Assembly: GCA_045106295.1 (NCBI GenBank)
Contig: JBGCEI010000128.1
Coordinates: 1 to 12,072 of the forward strand
Direction of reading: 5' to 3'
Length of the DNA stretch: 12,072 bases
Source: WTJX01 sp045106295
GTDB lineage: Bacteria > Bacteroidota > Bacteroidia > Cytophagales > JAAEPT01
Numbering within the stretch: the stretch's first letter is position 1; every line of letters starts with the position of its first letter. A program made the position numbers and the translations under genes. Positions 6,661 through 12,072 of the stretch are shown one piece after another. A model generated the notes under the pieces. The model was not told where the DNA came from and searched no databases. It saw only the letters and a program-made list of their open reading frames with translations.

Positions 6661-6698
6661 AATAAGCTAATAGCTAATTGCTAGAGGCTGAAAGCTTA
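6661..6698 (+). repeat. AGCTAAT-word repeat tract upstream of proC
   Basis: The word AGCTAAT occurs twice in a row (6665-6678), followed by the drifted copies TGCTAG and AAGCTT. TAAGCT (6663-6668) is complementary to AGCTTA (6693-6698), and TAGC (6671-6674) to GCTA (6680-6683). A small nested hairpin could therefore form just before the proC ATG at 6705. The design resembles the other intergenic tracts but uses a different word. Confidence 0.4.
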
Positions 6699-6704
6699 AA
6701 AAAA

Positions 6705-7508
6705 ATGAAAGTAACAATACTAGGTGGTGGTAATATGGGAACGGCGTACGCTGTGTCTCTTACGAAGAATAATTTTTTAGCAAAAGATGAGATTATTATC
6801 ATTGAAAAAAATGCAGAGCGGTTGGCGTTTTTGCAAGCAGAAGGATTTACTTCTGCACGGTCTGAAATAGATAAATCAATAGGGGAGAATGACTTTCTCA
6901 TTTTAGCGGTGAAGCCACAAGGTTTTACCGACTTGGCTCAAGAGATTGGTGGTTTATTAAAACCAGGTCAAATAGTGATTTCCATTATGGCAGGAATTAC
7001 CATAGGTGTTATTCAAAAGAATTTATCTAAAATACAACACGTAGTAAGAGCTATGCCTAATACGCCTTGTCAGTTGGGAATGGGGATTACAGGCTATGTG
7101 GTGACAAAAAGTATTACGAGAGATCAGTTGATTGTCATTGATAAAATTTTGAATAGTAACGGACGTACTGTGTTCATGAAAGAAGAAGGCTTATTGGATG
7201 CAGTAACAGCTGTCAGCGGTAGTGGACCGGCTTATTTCTACTATTTTTTAAAGAATATGATAGAGGCAGGAGTAAGTATGGGCTTAGAAGAAAAGAGTGC
7301 TATTCTGTTGGCTAAACAAACTATGTTTGGGAGCTATCATTTATTGAATCAATCTGGAAAGTCATTGGATGAACTAATTAATGCAGTGACTTCAAAAGGA
7401 GGAACTACGGAAGCGGCATTAAAAACATTTGAAAGTAATGATGTGGGAGCGTCTATTCAAAAAGGACTCAAAGCAGCTGAGCAAAGGGCTAAAGAACTAG
7501 CTAAGTAA
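6705..7508 (+). CDS. proC: pyrroline-5-carboxylate reductase
   Basis: This 267-residue cytosolic enzyme reduces 1-pyrroline-5-carboxylate to L-proline with NAD(P)H, the last step of proline synthesis. The Rossmann nucleotide site GGGNMG is at residues 7-12, AVKPQ at 68-72, SIMAGITI at 93-100, RAMPNTP at 115-121, SGSGPAY at 171-177 and the signature TSKGGTTEAAL at 229-239. Length and all family motifs are normal. The ATG at 6705 is chosen because MKVTILGGGNMG is the standard family start; a TTG 27 bases upstream would only add residues encoded by an intergenic repeat tract. The upstream gap holds the 37-bp repeat copy B and the AGCTAAT tract, and a degenerate repeat tract starts immediately after the stop. 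It is probably transcribed after the M16 gene, though the 112-bp gap leaves room for its own promoter. Confidence 0.96.
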   Translation: MKVTILGGGNMGTAYAVSLTKNNFLAKDEIIIIEKNAERLAFLQAEGFTSARSEIDKSIGENDFLILAVKPQGFTDLAQEIGGLLKPGQIVISIMAGITIGVIQKNLSKIQHVVRAMPNTPCQLGMGITGYVVTKSITRDQLIVIDKILNSNGRTVFMKEEGLLDAVTAVSGSGPAYFYYFLKNMIEAGVSMGLEEKSAILLAKQTMFGSYHLLNQSGKSLDELINAVTSKGGTTEAALKTFESNDVGASIQKGLKAAEQRAKELAK

Positions 7509-7570
7509 GATATTGAGACTTTTAGACTGTAAGATGATTAGATTTTAAACATCATACATCAGATTTTAGT
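7508..7570 (+). repeat. degenerate TTAGATTTTA/AGACTTTTAGA repeat tract after proC
   Basis: Starting at the proC stop, words such as GAGACTTTTAGACT, TTAGATTTTAA and CAGATTTTAG follow one another. TTAGATTTTAA (7538-7548) is identical to 4034-4044 in the tract before the Spy-like gene. ATGAT (7534-7538) can pair with ATCAT (7551-7555). It looks like a second member of the same degenerate class. Confidence 0.45.
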
Positions 7571-7866
7571 TCTATTCTGAATTTTACTGAAGCATTAAGT
7601 TTCTCTGTCATGAAAACTATTATTGCGGATTTTGCATTAGAATTCGTTATGAGAAGTTAACTAGCAAGAAATTAGGGGTTTAGCTCATTTCAGCCTAGCA
7701 CCGCTAGGGTTAAATTGGCTAAACTAGTAAAGCGACTGATTTGCAGATAGTTAGATTCGGAATAGACTCTCTAATGCATATTTCGGGATTATGCTTATTG
7801 GAACTGTTTTATGGTTTGTTACAGTGCCTTTTTGGATGATTAGCTTACGGAATAAATAGAAGAATA
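7509..7866. other. 358-bp gap without a convincing gene
   Basis: The gap separates the ends of proC and the convergent GntR gene. It holds the repeat tract just after proC, a strong hairpin at 7678-7724 and only tiny ORFs: 7610-7660 (16 residues), 7774-7839 (21 residues) and 7791-7859 (22 residues, MLIGTVLWFVTVPFWMISLRNK). The last two are hydrophobic in overlapping frames because the DNA is T-rich. They could be debris of a lost membrane-protein gene, but I recognise no family. Confidence 0.4.
7678..7724. repeat. 47-nt imperfect inverted repeat (strong hairpin)
   Basis: Arms pair as GTTTAGC 7678-7684 with GCTAAAC 7718-7724, ATTT 7687-7690 with AAAT 7712-7715, and CCTAGC 7694-7699 with GCTAGG 7703-7708, around an ACC loop. 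The internal loops are symmetric. That gives 17 Watson-Crick pairs, the largest hairpin in the window. No T-run follows on either strand, so it is not a standard intrinsic terminator, although it lies between two converging genes. Confidence 0.6.
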
Positions 7867-8898
7867 CTAAAGCGTATTTCTCGGTACTAGCGAAAAGTCA
7901 TTGCGAACTTGTTTGTTCTCGTTAGACAAAATGAGTTCCGCCATAGTAACGCCCATTTTTTTGAAATTAGTAGAGACCACTGTGATACCATTTTCAAGTA
8001 TCTCTTTCAAAGGCGTTTCGTTGTAGGATATAATTCCTATATCTTTTACATAGTTAAACTCCCTTTCTCTTACTTCTTTAATAACAGAAATTAAGTCATC
8101 GTCTCTCATGGTGATGAATAAGTCACCTTTTTCTAATGGGGTTTCTTCTGATGAATAGTATTCTAATAAGGTGAAATCAAATTTGTAATGTTCAGCAAAA
8201 CTGCTGATCCCAATTCTTATTTCTCTAGGGTATGGATAGATATCATTTTTTGGAAAAATCAGAATAATACGTTTGTAGGGAGTTAAAAGCCCTATATTTC
8301 TTCGTAGTGTATCATAGATGTCATTTTTAAAATCTTGAAAAACAGTAGGGTATTCTTTATCCAAATAAAGATATCTATGATCTAAAAAGAATAGTTTACC
8401 TTCTGGTAATTCACTTAATAGCTTGTTTACCTGATCACTTGGTTTGAAGTGAGGCATGATCACTATATGAGTATACTTTTTATTATTCTCCGTTAATAGA
8501 TTAAATAAGATCTCTTGGTCGTAGTAGAAGATAGCTAAGTTTACAATAGCTTTGTCCCCTAGTGTTTCTACTAGCGATTGGTAAATTGTTTTTTTATAAT
8601 CACTTAACTTATTTAGTAATACTAACACCTTGATTTTAGCCCCAGAGAAATTATCAGAAAGAAAATATCCTTTTCCTCTTACTGAAATAATGACCTCTTT
8701 TTCTTTTAATGATTTATATGCCTTTTCTATGGTATCTCTAGATAAGTTGAAATAAGCACTAGCTTCATTAATAGAGAATAGCTGTTCACCTGGAACAAAC
8801 TCTCCTTCGCCAAACAAATTCATCATTACTTTTTCAAGCTGAATGTATTTGGGCTCTTTTGAATATTGGTCAATTAATTCTTCGTAAGAAATACTCAT
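7867..8898 (-). CDS. GntR-type transcriptional regulator with LacI/PBP-like effector domain, probable rhamnose regulator
   Basis: This 343-residue regulator has a GntR winged helix-turn-helix at about residues 8-80 (PKYIQLEKVMMNLF, SINEASAYFNLSRDTIEKAYKSL, wing VRGKGYFL). A C-terminal half from about 88 (KIKVLVLLNKLSDYKKTIYQSLVETL) has the alternating strand-helix pattern of periplasmic-binding/LacI sensor domains and ends LVPRNTL. This architecture, as in Bacillus AraR, is common for sugar regulators in Bacteroidota. It is divergent from rhaEW with a 135-bp shared upstream region, so it most likely senses rhamnose or a pathway intermediate and controls that operon and itself. The effector is inferred from context only. 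The ATG at 8898 gives the HTH its usual distance from the N-terminus; no Shine-Dalgarno site is evident. Confidence 0.88.
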   Translation of the reverse strand: MSISYEELIDQYSKEPKYIQLEKVMMNLFGEGEFVPGEQLFSINEASAYFNLSRDTIEKAYKSLKEKEVIISVRGKGYFLSDNFSGAKIKVLVLLNKLSDYKKTIYQSLVETLGDKAIVNLAIFYYDQEILFNLLTENNKKYTHIVIMPHFKPSDQVNKLLSELPEGKLFFLDHRYLYLDKEYPTVFQDFKNDIYDTLRRNIGLLTPYKRIILIFPKNDIYPYPREIRIGISSFAEHYKFDFTLLEYYSSEETPLEKGDLFITMRDDDLISVIKEVREREFNYVKDIGIISYNETPLKEILENGITVVSTNFKKMGVTMAELILSNENKQVRNDFSLVPRNTL

Positions 8899-8939
8899 AC
8901 TGTCATTTAATTAGCTGAACAGAATCCCTTTTGATTTTC

Positions 8940-8957
8940 CTTCTCTAATTAGAAGAG
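8940..8957. promoter_or_regulatory. candidate operator palindrome between the regulator and rhaEW
   Basis: The 10-bp perfect palindrome TCTAATTAGA is at 8944-8953. Alternatively, CTTCT (8940-8944) and AGAAG (8951-8955) form arms around a 6-bp centre. A symmetric site in the shared upstream region suits a dimeric GntR protein. Assignment to this regulator is inferred. Confidence 0.35.
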
Positions 8958-8974
8958 CAGGATAGTGCAGGATA
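8957..8974 (+). promoter_or_regulatory. tandem GCAGGATA direct repeat upstream of rhaEW
   Basis: GCAGGATA occurs at 8957-8964 and again at 8967-8974, a period of 10 bp or about one helical turn. Two protein subunits could therefore bind the same face of the DNA. It lies about 60 bp before the rhaEW ATG, near where a -33 region would be, and could be an activator or repressor site. Confidence 0.35.
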
Positions 8975-8994
8975 AAACTGTCGGTTGCAAGTTA

Positions 8995-9002
8995 CATATT
9001 TG
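8995..9002 (+). promoter_or_regulatory. possible -7 promoter box for rhaEW
   Basis: CATATTTG matches the Bacteroidota -7 consensus TAnnTTTG at five of six fixed positions and lies 31 nt before the ATG at 9034. No clear -33 TTTG was found at the right distance, so the call is weak. Confidence 0.25.
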
Positions 9003-9033
9003 AATAACAATTAGAAACAAGTAAACTTTTTAC

Positions 9034-11160
9034 ATGGAAACTTTAGAGAAAAAAACATACAAGTACGTAGATTACTTATGGGATGATAAGAAGGCGGCGG
9101 AATTAGCAGGAGATGAGATAGCCCTATTTATTTATAGATCAAACATATTAGGTGCTGACCTAAGGATCACTAACTATGGTGGTGGTAATACAAGTTGTAA
9201 ATTAATGATGAACGACCCTTTAACAAAAGAGGAAACTGAAATCATGTACGTAAAAGGTTCTGGTGGAGACATTGGTACATTAACTAAAGCGGGTTGTGCA
9301 GGATTGTATGTAGACAAACTAAGAGCATTAAAGAATGTATATAGAGGGTTAGAACATGAAGACGAAATGGTAGGTCTTTTTAATCACTGTATCTACGATT
9401 TAGATTCAAAAGCACCATCAATCGATACACCACTTCACGCATTGCTTCCTTATAAGCACATCGATCACTTGCACCCAGATGCAGCTATCGCTATTGCAGC
9501 TTCTAAAGAAGGGGAAGCGATTATGAAAGAAATTTATGGTGATGACTTTGCGTGGATTCCATGGCAAAAGCCAGGGTTCGATTTATCACTTCAGTTAGAA
9601 GAAGCAATCACTAAAAACCCTAACATGAAAGGTCTATACTTAGGTGGACACGGATTGTTTACATGGGGAGATACTTCTTACGAATGTTACATCAACAGTT
9701 TAGATGCAATTGAAAAAGCATCAGCTCATTTAGAAGCTAATTACGGTAAAAAAGCACCTGTTTTTGGTGGTCAAAGAGTTGAATCCTTACCAAAAGAAGA
9801 AAGAACGCAACAAGCATCTGCTATTGCACCTATTTTAAGAGGTTTATGTTCTTCTAATCAATTAATGGTTGGTCACTTCAATGATGACGAAAGAATCTTA
9901 GAATTCGCTAACAGTGTTGATATCGATAAATTAGCTCCATTAGGAACAAGTTGTCCAGATCACTTTTTAAGAACAAAGATTAGTCCTTTAGTACTTGATT
10001 TACCAAAAGATGCTGATGTATCTGATGCAGCTGCAGTAGTAGAAAAAGTAAGTCACCAATGGGATGCATACAGAAAAATGTATGATAAGTATTACGAAGA
10101 TTGTAAAAGAGATAATTCTCCAGCAATCAGAGATAATAACCCCGTAATCATTATCTGGCCAGGAGTAGGGATGTTCTCTTTTGCTAAGAACAAGCAAACT
10201 GCTAGAGTGGCAAATGAATTTTACTTGAATGCAATCAATGTAATGAAAGGTGCTGAAGCAGTATCTGAATACGTAGCACTTCCAAAGCAAGAAGCATTTG
10301 ATATTGAATACTGGTTATTAGAAGAAGCAAAGCTTCAGCGTATGCCAAAAGAACAGTCTCTTTCTCGTAAAGTAGCATTGATCACTGGTTCAGGTGGAGG
10401 TATTGGTTTAGAGATCGCAAAGAAATTCGTAGAGAATGGTGCTTGTGTAATTGTAACTGACATCAACGAAGACCGTGTAAAAGAAGCAAGAGAAGAATTC
10501 GGAAGAGACCAAGCAGAATGGGCTGTAATGGATGTAACGTCTATTGATTCAATAAAAGCAGCATTCAAGAAAGCTTCATTAGCATTTGGTGGGGTTGACA
10601 TTATTGTAAACAACGCAGGTATTGCTACTTCTAAGTCATTAGAAGCTACAGAAGAAAAAGACTGGGATTTACTACACAATATCTTAGTGAAAGGTTCTTT
10701 CGCTACTGCTCAAGCAGGTGTTGAAATCATCAGAGCTCAGAACATTGGTGGTGGAGAGCTAGGTGGTGATATTGTAAATATCGTTTCTAAGAACTCAATT
10801 GTTTCTGGTCCTAATAACTTAGGTTACGGATCTGCTAAGGCTGCTCAAGCTCACATGACAAGATTGTTAGCTGCTGAACTAGGTAAAGACAAAATAAGAG
10901 TAAATACAGTAAATCCTGATGCTGTGATCAAAGGTAGTAATATCTGGTCTGGTGGCTGGGGTGAAGGTAGAGCGAAAGCCTACGGGATCACTGTAGAAGA
11001 ACTTCCAGCATTCTACGCTAAGCGTACATTATTGAATGCAATCTTAGAAGGAGAAGACATGGCAAAAGCAGCATTGGCTTTCGTTGATGGAACACTTTCT
11101 AAGAGTACTGGAAACATAATTAACGTAGATGGTGGTGTAGCTGCTGCCTTTACTAGATAG
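9034..11160 (+). CDS. rhaEW: bifunctional L-rhamnulose-1-phosphate aldolase / short-chain dehydrogenase (lactaldehyde dehydrogenase)
   Basis: This 708-residue fusion is of normal length for the family (TIGR RhaD_aldol-ADH; called RhaEW in comparative rhamnose studies). The N-terminal class II aldolase (about 25-430) has GGGNTS at 49-54, KGSGGD at 74-79, the zinc-site histidines in HIDHLH (142-147) and GGHGLFTWG around His206. It splits L-rhamnulose 1-phosphate into dihydroxyacetone phosphate and L-lactaldehyde. The C-terminal SDR (about 444-708) has TGSGGGIG at 451-458, NNAG at 526-529, a serine in IVSKNS (585-588), and Tyr598/Lys602 of YxxxK; it oxidises lactaldehyde with NAD. All catalytic motifs of both halves are present, so the product can pass between domains in the cytosol. 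It is divergent from the GntR regulator and followed by hairpins, then the isomerase gene. The first ATG after the intergenic region is used; there is no Shine-Dalgarno site. Confidence 0.95.
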   Translation: METLEKKTYKYVDYLWDDKKAAELAGDEIALFIYRSNILGADLRITNYGGGNTSCKLMMNDPLTKEETEIMYVKGSGGDIGTLTKAGCAGLYVDKLRALKNVYRGLEHEDEMVGLFNHCIYDLDSKAPSIDTPLHALLPYKHIDHLHPDAAIAIAASKEGEAIMKEIYGDDFAWIPWQKPGFDLSLQLEEAITKNPNMKGLYLGGHGLFTWGDTSYECYINSLDAIEKASAHLEANYGKKAPVFGGQRVESLPKEERTQQASAIAPILRGLCSSNQLMVGHFNDDERILEFANSVDIDKLAPLGTSCPDHFLRTKISPLVLDLPKDADVSDAAAVVEKVSHQWDAYRKMYDKYYEDCKRDNSPAIRDNNPVIIIWPGVGMFSFAKNKQTARVANEFYLNAINVMKGAEAVSEYVALPKQEAFDIEYWLLEEAKLQRMPKEQSLSRKVALITGSGGGIGLEIAKKFVENGACVIVTDINEDRVKEAREEFGRDQAEWAVMDVTSIDSIKAAFKKASLAFGGVDIIVNNAGIATSKSLEATEEKDWDLLHNILVKGSFATAQAGVEIIRAQNIGGGELGGDIVNIVSKNSIVSGPNNLGYGSAKAAQAHMTRLLAAELGKDKIRVNTVNPDAVIKGSNIWSGGWGEGRAKAYGITVEELPAFYAKRTLLNAILEGEDMAKAALAFVDGTLSKSTGNIINVDGGVAAAFTR

Positions 11161-11173
11161 TCTTTTCTAGCTC

Positions 11174-11195
11174 ACTTAATTAGTGATAATTAAGT
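11174..11195 (+). repeat. 9-bp perfect hairpin just after rhaEW
   Basis: ACTTAATTA (11174-11182) and TAATTAAGT (11187-11195) form a perfect 9-bp stem around GTGA. It starts 13 nt after the rhaEW stop and is the first of three consecutive hairpins. It is A-T rich with no following T-run, so it is more likely an mRNA 3'-end or processing element, or a protein site, than a terminator. Confidence 0.5.
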
Positions 11196-11202
11196 CATAA
11201 CT

Positions 11203-11228
11203 CCACCAGCAGTAAGCTGGTGGTTTTT
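11203..11228 (+). terminator. intrinsic terminator after rhaEW
   Basis: CCACCAGC (11203-11210) pairs perfectly with GCTGGTGG (11216-11223) around AGTAA and is followed directly by TTTTT (11224-11228). The 8-bp GC-rich stem plus U-run is a textbook rho-independent terminator. It stands between two genes of the same pathway, so it may be partial or limit readthrough into rhaI. Confidence 0.85.
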
Positions 11229-11247
11229 AACTCATTAGTGAGTTTTT
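11229..11247 (+). terminator. second weaker hairpin with T-run (backup terminator)
   Basis: AACTCA (11229-11234) pairs with TGAGTT (11239-11244) around TTAG, followed by TTT. It abuts the T-run of the preceding terminator. The 6-bp stem is weak on its own but may back up the first terminator. Confidence 0.4.
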
Positions 11248-11274
11248 GATTTATAATATTTTTATTAAAAAGAG

Positions 11275-11295
11275 TAGGTTTTAGGATAACTTATC
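11275..11295 (+). promoter_or_regulatory. possible rhaI promoter element and GATAA palindrome
   Basis: TAGGTTTT (11275-11282) matches five of the six fixed positions of the Bacteroidota -7 box TAnnTTTG. The palindrome GATAA-C-TTATC (11285-11295) follows it immediately. Both lie 47-67 nt before the rhaI ATG and after the terminator, where a separate promoter and operator would be expected. AGGATAA here also recurs in the GCAGGATAA motif before rhaEW. No -33 box is clear. Confidence 0.25.
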
Positions 11296-11341
11296 TCAAG
11301 TTTTACTGTAACTAACTACGTCACATAAACACAAAAGAATT

Positions 11342-12072
11342 ATGAGAATTTCAGCCAACCATATTCAGGATCATAACCAATCAAAATTAGATCAGCATAA
11401 AAAAGAATTAGCTTTTGTTGAAGACAAACTAGCAGCAGCTGGTGTAGATGTAAATACAACAATTGAAAAAATTAAAGCATTACAAATTGCTATTCCAAGT
11501 TGGGCTTTAGGTACTGGTGGTACTCGTTTTGGTCGTTTCCCCGGTGGAGGTGAGCCAGGTAGTTTAGAAGAGAAACTAGATGATATTGGTTTAATCAACG
11601 CTTTAAATCAAAGTAGTAATGCGGTTTCTTTACACATTCCTTGGGATGTTCCTTCTGATGTAAATGCATTAAAGGATTTAGCAAAAGAGCATGGTTTGTT
11701 ATTTGATGCTGTAAACTCAAATACATTTCAAGATCAAGAAGATCAAAAAGAATCGTATAAGTTTGGTTCATTATCCAACATCGATAAAAAAGTAAGAGAC
11801 CAAGCGATTCAGCATAATATTGATGTAATCAAATTAGGTGATCAATTGGGGTCAAAAGCATTGACCGTTTGGTTAGCAGATGGATCTTGTTTTCCAGGAC
11901 AACACGATTTCAAAACGGCCTATTTGAATACATTAGACTCTTTAAAACAGATTTATAAGGAGTTACCAAACGACTGGAAACTATTAGTAGAATATAAGCC
12001 GTATGAGCCAAACTTCTACTCAACAGTTATTCAAGACTGGGGAGCTTCATTTAACCTAGCTAATAAATTAGG
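11342..12072 (+). CDS. rhaI: L-rhamnose isomerase, RhaI type (3' truncated by window)
   Basis: The frame opens at ATG 11342 and stays open to the window end, giving 243 complete codons of a family usually about 420-430 residues. It is the metal-dependent TIM-barrel isomerase converting L-rhamnose to L-rhamnulose, of the RhaI type (Pseudomonas stutzeri / Gram-positive subtype) and not the classical RhaA. Signatures are AIPSWALGTGGTRFGRFPGGG (in two parts, 50-59 and 60-70), SLHIPWD at 96-102, FDAVNSNTFQDQ at 121-132, SYKFGSLSN at 138-146 and ALTVWLADGS at 173-182. LLVEYKPYEP at 214-223 holds Glu217 and Lys219, which by position fit metal/substrate residues Glu219 and Lys221 recalled for the P. 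stutzeri enzyme (inference). The later metal ligands lie outside the window. It is separated from rhaEW by a terminator but shares its direction and pathway. The start context is A-rich with no Shine-Dalgarno site. Confidence 0.93.
   Translation, partial: MRISANHIQDHNQSKLDQHKKELAFVEDKLAAAGVDVNTTIEKIKALQIAIPSWALGTGGTRFGRFPGGGEPGSLEEKLDDIGLINALNQSSNAVSLHIPWDVPSDVNALKDLAKEHGLLFDAVNSNTFQDQEDQKESYKFGSLSNIDKKVRDQAIQHNIDVIKLGDQLGSKALTVWLADGSCFPGQHDFKTAYLNTLDSLKQIYKELPNDWKLLVEYKPYEPNFYSTVIQDWGASFNLANKL

Noticed and set aside
6678..6704. TTG start extending proC by nine residues
   Set aside because: The extension is encoded by the AGCTAAT repeat tract, and the ATG at 6705 gives the standard family N-terminus MKVTILGGGNMG.
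5899..6901. Minus-strand ORFs of 60-75 codons opposite the M16 and proC genes
   Set aside because: They are antisense to well-supported genes and have no recognisable motifs or initiation context.
7678..7724. tRNA gene or intrinsic terminator at the 47-nt hairpin
   Set aside because: There is no cloverleaf or conserved T-loop sequence, and no T-run after the stem on either strand.
7909..8094. Plus-strand 61-codon ORF
   Set aside because: It lies antisense to the GntR regulator gene and has no recognisable features.
10000..10679. Minus-strand ORFs of about 96 and 114 codons inside rhaEW
   Set aside because: They mirror a strongly supported coding sequence. Their composition is that of antisense translation.
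11392..11598. Minus-strand 68-codon ORF
   Set aside because: It lies opposite the plus-strand rhaI coding sequence, which has clear family motifs and stays open to the window end.

Overview
The window looks like a chromosomal segment of a marine-type Bacteroidota, probably Cytophagales (lineage inferred). The evidence is AT-rich DNA, near-absence of Shine-Dalgarno sequences, a GntR regulator with a sugar-binding-like C-terminal half beside a fused rhamnulose-phosphate aldolase/dehydrogenase, and an ECF sigma / membrane protein / Spy-like gene trio typical of the phylum. No phage genes, intact insertion sequences, CRISPR arrays, rRNA or tRNA genes were seen.

Layout. (1) 1-462, plus strand: the C-terminal part of an NAD-dependent sugar-nucleotide epimerase. 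It converges on the next gene with overlapping stop codons. (2) 459-5183, minus strand, read right to left: an ECF sigma factor, a single-span membrane protein likely to be its anti-sigma partner, a secreted LTxxQ (Spy/CpxP-like) protein, then a 977-residue SNF2-family ATPase. The first three look like one envelope-sensing unit. The SNF2 gene has its own leader containing a striking inverted repeat. (3) 5306-7508, plus strand: an M16 zinc peptidase and pyrroline-5-carboxylate reductase (proC). (4) 7509-7866: a gene-poor gap with a degenerate repeat tract, a 47-nt hairpin and meaningless short ORFs. (5) 7867-12072: an L-rhamnose catabolic locus. A GntR-type regulator is divergent from the bifunctional aldolase/dehydrogenase (RhaEW type), followed by the alternative L-rhamnose isomerase RhaI, cut by the window end.

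Rhamnose pathway: RhaI converts L-rhamnose to L-rhamnulose. A kinase not in this window would phosphorylate it. The aldolase half of RhaEW splits rhamnulose-1-phosphate into dihydroxyacetone phosphate and L-lactaldehyde, and the dehydrogenase half oxidises the lactaldehyde. The GntR protein is the likely local switch.

The least explained material lies between genes. A 37-bp element occurs twice in opposite orientation with one mismatch, each copy upstream of a gene. Degenerate tracts of TTAGACAT / AGATTTTA words, one folding as nested inverted repeats, and an AGCTAAT tract fill other gaps. There is also an 11-bp perfect inverted repeat abutting the SNF2 start codon, an isolated 47-nt hairpin, and three consecutive hairpins between the two rhamnose enzyme genes.
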